A stretch of DNA of 64,000 bases, taken from the NCBI RefSeq assembly GCF_000377765.1, contig NZ_KB898681.1, positions 1 through 64,000 on the forward strand, written 5' to 3'. The translations under genes and the position numbers were made by a program. Shown piece by piece: positions 27,765-36,157 of this stretch (the stretch's first letter is position 1; the number at the start of each line of letters is the position of its first letter). The notes under the pieces are model-generated. The model searched no databases and had not been told where the DNA came from. It saw only the letters and a list, made by a program, of their open reading frames with translations. The DNA is from Gracilibacillus lacisalsi DSM 19029 (GTDB lineage: Bacteria > Bacillota > Bacilli > Bacillales > Amphibacillaceae).

Positions 27765-29438
27765 ATGAGTGTTGAAGTTATTACGATTATTCTGGTACTT
27801 ATTACATTCGCTGTTTACACAGGAATTGGTTGGTGGTCAAGGGTTCGAGATACGTCCAATTTTTATGTCGCAGGACAGGGAGTTCCAACTGTAGCCAATG
27901 GGGCTGCCATTGCTGCGGATTGGATGTCTGCAGCCTCTTTCATTTCGATGGCAGGACTGGTTGCATTTTTAGGCTATGACGGAACCATTTACTTAATGGG
28001 ATGGACTGGTGGTTACGTCCTGTTAGCATTACTACTTGCTCCATATTTACGTAAATTCGGGAAGTTTACAGTTCCTGACTTTATTGGTGATCGTTTTTAT
28101 TCAAGTGGTGCTCGTGCGGTAGCAGCAGTTGCAACCATTTTTATCTCGCTTACGTATATTTCCGGTCAAATGCGTGGGGTTGGAATTGTTTTCAGTCGTT
28201 ATCTTCAGGTTGATATTGTTGTCGGAGTTTTAATTGGCATGGCTATTGTTGGCTTCTTTGCATTACTTGGTGGAATGAAAGGGGTTACTTGGACACAAGC
28301 GATTCAATATTTTGTCATTATTATCGCTTTTTTAATACCGGCGTTTGCCATTTCGTTTCAGTTAACAGGTAATCCCATTCCGCAACTCGCCATAACAAGC
28401 AGTGATATTGTTGATCGCTTGGGGCAAATCCAAGTAGATCTTGGTATGACGGAGTATATGGCGCCATTTACAGATCTTTCTATGATTAATGTCTTTATGG
28501 TTACGCTAGCTTTAATGGCAGGGACGGCTGGACTTCCTCACGTAATCGTCCGTTTCTATACGGTTAAAAGTGTTCGTGCAGCTCGTTGGTCAGCGGTTTG
28601 GGCAATCATTTTTATTGGCCTGCTTTATTTAACTGCACCTGCAGTTGGTGCATTTGCTAAATACAATCTCATCGATACGATCGCAGATAAGCCAATCGAA
28701 GAAGTTCAGAGTATTGAGTGGGTAAGTAAGTGGGAAACAACTGGTCTTTTACAATTAGATGATGTCAATGGTGATGGAGTCGTGAATTTTACTGGTGGTG
28801 AAGACAATGAGGTCTCCATTGATGGAGATATTATCGTGTTATCCACTCCAGAAGTGGCAAATCTGGCTCCTTTTATTATTGCATTAGTTGCAGCAGGTGG
28901 TTTAGCAGCAGCATTGTCAACGGCATCAGGTTTATTAATTACGATGACAAGTGCTGTATCACATGATATCTATTATCGGATCTTTAATAAAAGTGCTTCA
29001 GAATCACAACGATTGCGAGTTGGCCGGATTACCTTACTCATTGCACTGGCTATTGCAGCATATGTCGGTATAAACCCTCCAGGATTTGCCGGAGAGGTTG
29101 TAGCACTTGCCTTTGGTTTAGGTGCAGCAAGTTTGTTCCCGGTTATATTGTTAGGTATTTTTGACAAGCGAATGAATAAAGAAGGTGCAGTCGCAGGTAT
29201 TATTGCTGGTTTGAGTTTCACATTGATTATGATCGGTGCGATACTCTCCCCATCTATTTTTGGTACAGAAGCACCGATCTTAGATAGTTTCTTTGGTATT
29301 AATGCTCAAGGTGTCGGGGTGGTCGGGATGATACTGAACTTTATCGTCAGCTTTATTGTTTCCCGGATGACTCCAGAACCGCCTAAAGACATCCAAGAAT
29401 TAATCGAAAATGTCCGTGCTCCCGAGATAGATGAGTAA
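27765..29438 (+). CDS. sodium:solute symporter (VC_2705/MctP-like)
   Basis: A 557-aa SSS-family protein with about 13 helices: FYVAAGQGVPTVANGAAIAA near the N-terminus and TAGLPHVIVRFYTVKSV midway. An extra hydrophilic insert (~residues 300-360) carries an EF-hand-like DDVNGDGVVNF segment, typical of the VC_2705 branch. It is probably a monocarboxylate (acetate, propionate or pyruvate) importer. RBS AAGGAGG. Co-transcribed with the DUF4212 gene under the cre-bearing promoter. The insert could bind Ca2+, but this is inference. Confidence 0.88.
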   Translation: MSVEVITIILVLITFAVYTGIGWWSRVRDTSNFYVAGQGVPTVANGAAIAADWMSAASFISMAGLVAFLGYDGTIYLMGWTGGYVLLALLLAPYLRKFGKFTVPDFIGDRFYSSGARAVAAVATIFISLTYISGQMRGVGIVFSRYLQVDIVVGVLIGMAIVGFFALLGGMKGVTWTQAIQYFVIIIAFLIPAFAISFQLTGNPIPQLAITSSDIVDRLGQIQVDLGMTEYMAPFTDLSMINVFMVTLALMAGTAGLPHVIVRFYTVKSVRAARWSAVWAIIFIGLLYLTAPAVGAFAKYNLIDTIADKPIEEVQSIEWVSKWETTGLLQLDDVNGDGVVNFTGGEDNEVSIDGDIIVLSTPEVANLAPFIIALVAAGGLAAALSTASGLLITMTSAVSHDIYYRIFNKSASESQRLRVGRITLLIALAIAAYVGINPPGFAGEVVALAFGLGAASLFPVILLGIFDKRMNKEGAVAGIIAGLSFTLIMIGAILSPSIFGTEAPILDSFFGINAQGVGVVGMILNFIVSFIVSRMTPEPPKDIQELIENVRAPEIDE

Positions 29439-29471
29439 TCAAAAGATCAAGTGGCAGAAAGGAGAGAAAAG

Positions 29472-29930
29472 ATGAATTGGACTTTGGTTTTAGCTGTTCT
29501 TTTAATCGTCTTATATCTGTTCCATCCATGGATAAATATCAAGACGTTTCAAAAGGTGATCGGGATAACCCTGTTTCTTGAGATCTTTTATTTAACTGGT
29601 CACTATCTGATGAACTGGCCATTTCCTACCCCGATTACTTTGGTACAGCTTTTTGTTGTATCAGGTATGGGAGTTGCTTTAGGAGTATTTTTCTCCCGAA
29701 TTTGGCCACTGCCGCTTGAAAAAGGCTTCGAGCGGATCTTCCGGACGTTTCTGATCGCAATCCCTTCCCTCGGTTTTGGTATGGGATTGCAGGTCATTCT
29801 TCAAGGAGCACATGCGACACAGGCTATTTATTTAATTTTTGCACTTGCTGCATGGCTTGGGTCTAGCAGATTTGTACGTGAAGAAAAGGCAGTTATTACT
29901 TCTAATAAAAGAATAGAGGGGACAACATAG
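29472..29930 (+). CDS. small integral membrane protein of unknown function
   Basis: A 152-aa protein with four or five hydrophobic helices (WTLVLAVLLIVLYLF, FLEIFYLTGHYLM, LFVVSGMGVALGVFF, AIPSLGFGMGLQVIL, AIYLIFALAAWLG). No known domain recognised. I chose ATG 29472 behind AAAGGAG. It lies 33 bp after the symporter and just before a terminator, so it is probably the third gene of that operon and may support the transporter. Confidence 0.75.
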   Translation: MNWTLVLAVLLIVLYLFHPWINIKTFQKVIGITLFLEIFYLTGHYLMNWPFPTPITLVQLFVVSGMGVALGVFFSRIWPLPLEKGFERIFRTFLIAIPSLGFGMGLQVILQGAHATQAIYLIFALAAWLGSSRFVREEKAVITSNKRIEGTT

Positions 29931-29934
29931 CGAA

Positions 29935-29985
29935 AAGGGCTCTCTATAAGTTATCGTTAATGACTTATGGAGAGCCTTTATTTTA
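29935..29985 (+). terminator. terminator of the DUF4212-symporter operon
   Basis: AAAGGGCTCTC...GAGAGCCTTT outer stem with an inner ATAAGT/ACTTAT stem, then a T-rich tail (TATTTTAT). Confidence 0.8.
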
Positions 29986-30032
29986 TAAGGAAAGCATATA
30001 ATAAGCGGAATGATAGTGTTTTTGTATCATAG

Positions 30033-30120
30033 GTGGTCATTTTGAGATGATATGTAGACGGAAAGCATCGCTCCGGCTGCCCGCATCCCTTTCCGCGGGA
30101 ACGTCCTCAACTAACTTCGG
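30033..30120. repeat. degenerate half copy of the palindromic dispersed repeat
   Basis: GTCATTTTGAGATG at 30036, then GGCTGCCCGC, CTTTCCGCGGGAACGTC and CTCAACTAACTT. These match the left half of the 49.2-kb element in the same orientation with many substitutions. No gene. Confidence 0.55.
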
Positions 30121-30133
30121 TATCTTTATTATC

Positions 30134-30275
30134 GGGAAAACCTCTTATGCTACTTGGTCGTTTTCCCTGTAACTATATTTTTACCGGGAAAACTCCTCAT
30201 TTTAATAGGCAGATTTCCCGGTTAATTCCGTTTTACCAGGAAATCTTACCAATACATTCAGTGGTTTTCCTGGTA
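30134..30275. repeat. three tandem hairpins, ~50-bp period
   Basis: Hairpin 1: GGGAAAAC (30134) with GTTTTCCC (ends 30167). Hairpin 2: ACCGGGAAA (30183) with TTTCCCGGT (ends 30222). Hairpin 3: TACCAGGAAA (30234) with TTTCCTGGTA (ends 30275). Loops differ. Between hairpins 2 and 3 a C-G pair becomes T-A (ACCGGG/CCCGGT versus ACCAGG/CCTGGT), which preserves pairing. The region 29986-30484 has no gene. Confidence 0.75.
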
Positions 30276-30484
30276 TTAGATACGTCAAAAGAGAAGTAAG
30301 CAACCATAATGGTGGTAATACTGTCCAGATATTTTATCTACACCAAAGTAGTTAGGTGCGTTTTGTCCAACTTATTTAATTTTTCCATTTGTGTAAACAA
30401 ATCTAAAACTGGTATATTATAGGAAAATAAATGATTTTGAATTGCGTTGTTCACGCAGTCATAAGAGAGTTGGGAGAGCGTTTT

Positions 30485-31348
30485 ATGAGCCAGCGGAAAG
30501 CTTTTATATTGATATTGATCGCTGCTGTACTATGGGGGACAACAGGTACAGCTCAAAGTTTTGCACCATCATCCGCACATCCTGTTGCTATTGGTGCGAT
30601 TCGTTTAGCGATAGGTGGAATAGTTTTATTAGTATTTGTAGTTATACAAGGAAAATTTTATATCAAAAGGTGGCCCAAGCTAACGACATGTTTAGCAGCA
30701 GTATCGATGGCAGCTTATCAACCACTTTTTTTCTCCGCGGTATCTTGGACAGGGGTAGCAGTTGGTACGGTGGTAGCAATTGGGAGTGCACCAATATTAG
30801 CTGGATTACTAGAGTGGTTATTTTATCGACATATCCCTGACCGAAGATGGTGGTTGGCTACTATTTTAGCGATAGCAGGTTGTACATTGCTAGCTTCGAA
30901 TCAAGAGACTGTTACCATATCGCCCTTAGGGATTCTGATGGCTGTTGGGGCGGGGTTATCCTTTGCAGCATATACCTTGTTTAGCAAAAAGTTATTGGAA
31001 CAACATCGTTCAGAAACAGTTGTTGCAGTGGTGTTCACGTTGGCCGCGATTTTATTATCACCAATTTTATTCTTATATGATTTTTCTTGGTTATTGGAAT
31101 CGAACGGCATTATCGTAGCATTACATTTAGGAATTTTAGCAACTGCGATTGCTTACTTATTCTTTGCCCGTGGTTTGTTAGGCACTTCGGCAGCAACAGC
31201 TGTGACACTTTCACTTGCAGAACCACTTACCGCATCTATTTTAGGAATGGTAGTTGTAAAAGAAGTAATAACTGTACAAATACTTATAGGTTTAGCCCTA
31301 ATCTTTTCCGCGCTCGTTTTTTTGTCGATTCGAAAATCGTCACCATAA
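30485..31348 (+). CDS. EamA-family (DMT superfamily) transporter
   Basis: A 287-aa protein with ten membrane helices in two EamA repeats: AAVLWGTTGTAQSFAP in the first, and GAGLSFAAYTLFSKKLL followed by LSLAEPLTASILGM in the second. DMT carriers export or import amino acids, nucleobases or other metabolites. The substrate cannot be told. I chose ATG 30485 (MSQRKAF), which follows GGGAGAG. The frame extends to 30431 without support. Monocistronic. Confidence 0.85.
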   Translation: MSQRKAFILILIAAVLWGTTGTAQSFAPSSAHPVAIGAIRLAIGGIVLLVFVVIQGKFYIKRWPKLTTCLAAVSMAAYQPLFFSAVSWTGVAVGTVVAIGSAPILAGLLEWLFYRHIPDRRWWLATILAIAGCTLLASNQETVTISPLGILMAVGAGLSFAAYTLFSKKLLEQHRSETVVAVVFTLAAILLSPILFLYDFSWLLESNGIIVALHLGILATAIAYLFFARGLLGTSAATAVTLSLAEPLTASILGMVVVKEVITVQILIGLALIFSALVFLSIRKSSP

Positions 31349-31455
31349 CATTAATTAACCTCCTCTAATAGATAGGCCGTATATAGATTATATCTCATAT
31401 TATGCATGATTTTTGAGCATAATAAACATATGAATACTATTATTGGAGGTTACTT

Positions 31456-32472
31456 ATGCGTGACAAAATAATTCATCTAACATCGAGTGAGATTGCCTCA
31501 CTATGGACGGGATATATGAATGACAGTATGGCGAACTGCGTGTTAGGCTTTATGTTGGAACATATTGAAGATGCAGATATAAAATCAGTTATACAGTATG
31601 CTTATGACCTTTCTTCAAGTCATCTTGAGCAATTACTCGCTTTCTTTGAGCAAGAAGATTTTGCGAAACCAAATGGTTTTACCGAACAAGATGTGAACAT
31701 GAATGCACCTTGGCTTTATACAGATTTATTTTGTTTAAGCTATGTGAATCATATGGCGAACGTAGGGTTAGTATCATATAGTGGCTTTCTCTCCATGAGT
31801 TATAGGGAGGATATACGAGATTACTTTTCGCAAGCTCTCAACGAGACAATGAATCTTTTTAATCAGTCAACAGCAATTGCTCAATCTAAAGGAGTAAATG
31901 CAAGGCATCCATATATAGAAGTCCCCAAGAAAACGGATTATGTGAATAGAAAAAAATATATGAGTGGAATAAACCCTTTAAATCAAAAACGCCCATTAAA
32001 TGCTATCGAGATTTCCCATTTATATATGAATATTAAGACAAACATAATAGGAACAAAGTTATGTATTTCATTTGCTCAAACCTCTCCAACAAAGGAAGTA
32101 CAAGATTTTATGTTGAGAGCAAAAAAAGTCTCCCAAAAGCATGTTAAAGTTTTCACTGATACACTCTTAGAAAATGATATGGATGCACCTGAGGTTCCAG
32201 ATCTCTCAATAAGTGATTCGACTACTAAAACATTCTCCGACAAGTTAATAATGTTTCATATGTCACTACTCATGTCAGCTGGAATTGGTAATTATGCTAC
32301 TGCTGCAGCTGCCAGTCAACGAAGTGACTTGATGGTCGATTATGAACGTCTGTCGTTAGAAGTATCAAAGTTAGCCAAAAGTGGTGCAGATATTATGATC
32401 GAGAACAATTGGTTAGAGCAACCACCAGGAACGATAGATCGCGAGAAATTAGTAAGAAATAAAGAAGAATAA
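31456..32472 (+). CDS. DUF3231 family protein
   Basis: A 338-aa, mostly helical protein of two similar halves. Each half starts with an LTSSEIASLWTGYMND / LNAIEISHLYMNIKTN type segment followed by long helices with His/Glu (SSSHLEQLLAFFEQE; VSQKHVKVFTDTLLEND). This is the DUF3231 tandem arrangement common in Bacillaceae, which resembles a ferritin-like four-helix fold. Function unknown. Family members are sometimes linked to spores or stress. TGGAGG precedes the ATG. Monocistronic. Confidence 0.82.
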   Translation: MRDKIIHLTSSEIASLWTGYMNDSMANCVLGFMLEHIEDADIKSVIQYAYDLSSSHLEQLLAFFEQEDFAKPNGFTEQDVNMNAPWLYTDLFCLSYVNHMANVGLVSYSGFLSMSYREDIRDYFSQALNETMNLFNQSTAIAQSKGVNARHPYIEVPKKTDYVNRKKYMSGINPLNQKRPLNAIEISHLYMNIKTNIIGTKLCISFAQTSPTKEVQDFMLRAKKVSQKHVKVFTDTLLENDMDAPEVPDLSISDSTTKTFSDKLIMFHMSLLMSAGIGNYATAAAASQRSDLMVDYERLSLEVSKLAKSGADIMIENNWLEQPPGTIDREKLVRNKEE

Positions 32473-32508
32473 TCTCAGAAAGTATAAAATCAGTGCAATG
32501 ACAAGCGA

Positions 32509-32888
32509 AGTAGTTATTTTGAAATGGTTTATCTGTATTGGGCACGCTCCGATTAATTACTTCGCTTTGGCGTGCACAGCCTCAACTAATTTTGTAAAGT
32601 GGATTTTCGTCGCGTGAGTTCCCACAGGAGTCTTCGTTATTAGAAGATGCAACAATTCTTGTTAGAAGTAATAGGTTGACTTTTTACAATGGATAAATTG
32701 AAAAATCGCTAATGGTGATTATAAAAGCAGCTGTGTTACTTCATGCTAGCGTTGTAGAGCATGATAATAGCGCAGACCGCCCACTTTCACTCCTGTGGAA
32801 AAAGTTAGCTGAAGACGCGCCCCACGGAAAGCGACGTGGGCAAGCCGTAGCGGTTGTTACGCCCAATATCCATCTCAAAATAACTACT
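32509..32888. repeat. MITE-like palindromic element (copy 1)
   Basis: A 380-bp non-coding unit bounded by 19-bp terminal inverted repeats AGTAGTTATTTTGAAATGG and CCATCTCAAAATAACTACT (one mismatch). Its right half (CCCACGGAAAGCGACGTGGG core, then AGCCGTAGCGGTTGTTACG) is the reverse complement of the left part of the element at 49.2 kb. No transposase. Frames inside are not coding. Similarity to the other copy continues outside the repeat (AAGGTGGGCTTTCCC at 32930). Confidence 0.75.
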
Positions 32889-32996
32889 TTATACTATCGA
32901 TATATTATTTTGGTCAATGATAAGGACAAGGTGGGCTTTCCCAGTTTTTCATGTTATGAATTATTTAACAAAAGGATGTATCTTCGGCACTTCTCT

Positions 32997-33461
32997 CTAT
33001 TGATATCTTATGGAGTTTCGCTTTCTCATGAATACTTGCAACAGAAATCCCACAAACATCCCTGGTATTACACTTAATATTGGTAGCCATAAAGGACCTA
33101 AAGGGACCTCGAACAAAGTGAACGTTGAAGAATAGATCGTCCCCACCGTTACGAAATACGCAGAAAATACAAATGGCAAGTAAGCATAGGGCTTCTTATC
33201 ACCGCCTGCATCGCGATATGCATCCCACATAGCAAAAAAATATAAACATGGGTAAAACATGAGCCATTGAAAGTTTGCTGTTGCAATAGCCATATCAATT
33301 TGGCCATAAAAACTAAAAATAATGATTTGGTTTAAATGTGACTGAACATTAATTAAAAACTCTAATCCAATTAAGATAATCCCCTTAACTATTCTTCCAT
33401 TGAGCACTTGAGCGAATCCAGGTAATGCGATACTCCATAGTATAGCCTCAGATGCCTTCAC
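32997..33461 (-). CDS. small multi-pass membrane protein
   Basis: A 154-aa protein with four hydrophobic helices. The N-terminus (AILWSIALPGFAQVLNGRIVKGIILI) has the Pro-Gly-x-Gln-x-x-x-Gly pattern of TM2/DUF5683-like proteins, followed by FFAMWDAYRDAGGD. Function unknown. Related short membrane proteins occur widely in Bacillaceae. It stands alone, upstream on the minus strand of the dispersed repeat. The real start could be a few codons either way. Confidence 0.72.
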   Translation of the reverse strand: MKASEAILWSIALPGFAQVLNGRIVKGIILIGLEFLINVQSHLNQIIIFSFYGQIDMAIATANFQWLMFYPCLYFFAMWDAYRDAGGDKKPYAYLPFVFSAYFVTVGTIYSSTFTLFEVPLGPLWLPILSVIPGMFVGFLLQVFMRKRNSIRYQ

Positions 33462-33730
33462 ATTTCTAGCACCTTTCTTTTAGTAAGCAAAGTGACGGAT
33501 ATGGAAAGAAAAGGTTGCTTGAAAGGGGAGTATCTTCTGTTTAGCAATATGAAAGCAGTATTATGGTTCATTTTTACACCTTCTTAAATTGATCGTTGAT
33601 ATTAGTATTCCAAATAATGGAATGAAATATAACTAATTATATGGAATAATATAGAAAATAATTAGAATGATCCTGGGAAAATGCTGCTGTGACAAAGTGG
33701 AGTCCGGAAGAAAAGGATTTAAGTAAATAA

Positions 33731-33874
33731 CTAGACCTTTTTCTTCCAAGGGGGATCACCGTTTTGGTGCAGCTTTTGATTTATTTTATAGAAAATATAG
33801 GGCACGATAAAAGTTAATAAGGTGCAAACTAGTATTAATTTATCAGGCAATCTACCTATTATATTATCCCACAT
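33731..33874 (-). CDS. 47-aa single-helix membrane protein, fourth gene of the ger operon
   Basis: A short frame reading MWDNIIGRLPDKLI..., one membrane helix (LILVCTLLTFIVPYIFY), then a basic tail with HQNGDPPWKKK. It begins 5 nt after the gerAC stop, with GGAGTGAG at the end of gerAC as ribosome binding site. The size, single helix and position suggest a counterpart of the small D proteins that accompany some Bacillus Ger receptors and tune germination. Those usually have two helices, so this link is inference. Confidence 0.7.
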   Translation of the reverse strand: MWDNIIGRLPDKLILVCTLLTFIVPYIFYKINQKLHQNGDPPWKKKV

Positions 33875-33879
33875 CTTTC

Positions 33880-35058
33880 TCACTCCATTCCTTTGTCTTT
33901 AGCTTTATCTGAGGATCCAATAGTTCTGACAATAGCGTTAGCTGATACATCTACTGTACTTTGTGTAAACAGTTTATCTCCATGATCCCAATCGTCCTTC
34001 ATTTTTTTCCAGTCATCATAGTGTTTTTCTCTTAAAATATTACTAAAACCGAAAAAGTCAATTTCTAATTCCTGTTGGGCAATCTCCACTGTATGGGTAA
34101 CAATTTGCTCGATTTTTTCTGCTATTTGCTTTTCAATTTTATCCATATATGCTTGATCTAAAAGCGACCTACTTCCAAACATTTCAGCAATAGCTCCCTC
34201 TGTATCAATGGATATCGATATTTTTACATTGTCTGGATTGTCAGCATTTATTTTGATGGAACTTTTTGCGGCATTCATTTCATATATCATAAGTTGCCCA
34301 TCTATATGAAAAAGTAACATCCCATTTGAAATATTCCCTTTAATTAGTCGAAAACCTTTTAAGTCATCACCAGAAATTGTTCCAACTTGATGATCTGACT
34401 TCCCGTCAAACACGGCTACCCCTTCATACTTAACATTATCCTCTGATAGTGTTAAAAGTGGTAGCGTATAGCTGTCTTCATCTAACAAATAACGATGTAA
34501 TTGCCCTATCCGAACTGGTTCGATTAATTCTAGCGATTTTACACTGTTTTCCATGATCTTGTCGATGAATCGAGAAGGGAGTGGTTCGGTTTCCGTTTGG
34601 ATATTAAGTACATCTTTTGCGTCTCCTTCTGATACCATCACCTTTATTCCTCTACGCATTTCATGGTCACGAATAAAACCATCTACGACACTGGAAAATA
34701 AATTAGGTTCACGCGCAATGTCACTGGAAACGATTAAAATCTTCAAATGTTCATAGTTAGGGATCAAATTTATAAGACCTAACATTTCCCTAGAAAGTTG
34801 AAAGGAACTCTGACCAGTAGCAGATATATTTTTGAATGCCGCTTGGTCTTCTCCTCCATCTTGGGTGGGATTGGATAAGTTACCCGCTATAACAAACTGA
34901 CTTGTCAGTGTTATATCATAAGTACCTTCTGTATTTTTATCAGCCATATCCAGCGCACTACCAATAACAAAACCTCGTTCATCGATTGGCAATTCATCCC
35001 AACATCCTGTAAGTAATAGTAAAGTGAAGCAAGACAGAATTGATAAAAAGCGTTTCAT
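33880..35058 (-). CDS. spore germination receptor lipoprotein, GerAC family
   Basis: The C subunit of a GerA-type germinant receptor in the spore inner membrane. The 392-aa preprotein has a lipoprotein signal with Cys19 (LLTGCW) and the family start DELPIDERGFVIGSALD. The rest has the mixed alpha/beta domains typical of Ger(x)C. The subunit is needed with A and B to detect nutrients. It is separated from the B gene by 1 bp and followed by a 47-aa membrane protein gene. Confidence 0.93.
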   Translation of the reverse strand: MKRFLSILSCFTLLLLTGCWDELPIDERGFVIGSALDMADKNTEGTYDITLTSQFVIAGNLSNPTQDGGEDQAAFKNISATGQSSFQLSREMLGLINLIPNYEHLKILIVSSDIAREPNLFSSVVDGFIRDHEMRRGIKVMVSEGDAKDVLNIQTETEPLPSRFIDKIMENSVKSLELIEPVRIGQLHRYLLDEDSYTLPLLTLSEDNVKYEGVAVFDGKSDHQVGTISGDDLKGFRLIKGNISNGMLLFHIDGQLMIYEMNAAKSSIKINADNPDNVKISISIDTEGAIAEMFGSRSLLDQAYMDKIEKQIAEKIEQIVTHTVEIAQQELEIDFFGFSNILREKHYDDWKKMKDDWDHGDKLFTQSTVDVSANAIVRTIGSSDKAKDKGME

Positions 35059-35059
35059 A

Positions 35060-36157
35060 TTACTTCACCCTCCTTATTTTAGCGATGGTAAATAATAAAA
35101 GCGCAACAAATACCGTGTATAAAACAGAACTATAGCCAATAAACGATCCGAAGATAGAAACTTGAACTAAGTCTTGGGGATACATGCCGGTAACATATAC
35201 AATCGGGCCGATTATAAATATAAGCTTTATTTTACCTGTATTTGCAAAAATAGAATGAAGTGCAAGCACAGCAATATCAAATGTCATGGCAGTTGTATTG
35301 AAAATAGCCATTATCCAAATAACGAAAAAAAGTGATTCAAACCGTTCCAAGATACCACCGGGAATCTCCAGGATTTTAGCGAGCTCAATGGTCGGATATT
35401 GCAAATTGGAGGTAACAGAGTTTCCGAAAACCAGAATACAGGTAAGATAAAGAAATATATATAAAACGACTGGTATACACATTCCGATAGCAGCCATTTT
35501 AGGAGTCTTTTTTGGTTCTTTTACAATGGTGATATAAAACCACAAAATAGTAAATCCTGCATAAGATAATACACTGTTTTTTATCCCCTCTATATGTCCA
35601 CTAAAACTAGTTTCGAAAGTTGGTAATAAGAAGGCGGGGTCAAACCATTGAATATTAAAGACAATAACGATTACTGCAACGAATAATACAAATGGTAAGA
35701 ACATGGTATTTAAGCGGAATAATCCAATCCTTGAACCTGCTACAGCATAAATGATCAATAACAGAAAAGTGAATGAAATGATTTCCACCGGTGTTTCTTT
35801 TAATAAATAATGTTTGGCAATGTCAGCGATTTGGCGAACCTGTAAAGAAGTTATACTAGTTGATAGGATGGAAAATAGTAAGGTTAAAACAATCGCAATA
35901 GGCCTTGTTACAATAGTTGATGCATAATTTATAAAAGTCTGATTTGGAAAGCTTGCTGAGAGTTTAGCAACAGACCAAGTGATGAGAACGGTAATCACTC
36001 CTCCTATCAATAGCGGGATCCAGCCATCAGATGCCGTGGTTACAGAGGCAATGTTCTGTGGTAGTGAAAGGATTCCTATGCCAATCACAAATGAAGGTAC
36101 AGCTACCAAAATTTGCTTATCAGAAATTTTCTCATCAGCGTATTCAAACCTTTTCAT
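35060..36157 (-). CDS. spore germination receptor permease-like subunit, GerAB family
   Basis: The B subunit, an APC-superfamily transporter-like protein that binds the germinant. The 365-aa protein has ten helices and the family motif IGILSLPQNIA near residue 27. TMFLPFVLFVAVIVIV and GFTILWFYITI fall in later helices. Its ATG overlaps the gerAA stop (TAATG), with AAGGAG within the end of gerAA. The germinant identity cannot be read from sequence. Confidence 0.93.
   Translation of the reverse strand: MKRFEYADEKISDKQILVAVPSFVIGIGILSLPQNIASVTTASDGWIPLLIGGVITVLITWSVAKLSASFPNQTFINYASTIVTRPIAIVLTLLFSILSTSITSLQVRQIADIAKHYLLKETPVEIISFTFLLLIIYAVAGSRIGLFRLNTMFLPFVLFVAVIVIVFNIQWFDPAFLLPTFETSFSGHIEGIKNSVLSYAGFTILWFYITIVKEPKKTPKMAAIGMCIPVVLYIFLYLTCILVFGNSVTSNLQYPTIELAKILEIPGGILERFESLFFVIWIMAIFNTTAMTFDIAVLALHSIFANTGKIKLIFIIGPIVYVTGMYPQDLVQVSIFGSFIGYSSVLYTVFVALLLFTIAKIRRVK

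Noticed and set aside
30134-30275. CRISPR array
   Set aside because: Units are hairpins of differing sequence with conserved pairing, not identical repeats with unique spacers, and no cas genes are present.
32712-33077. 121-codon frame in the dispersed repeat
   Set aside because: It lies within the MITE-like element and continues over the end of the next gene; no coding signs.
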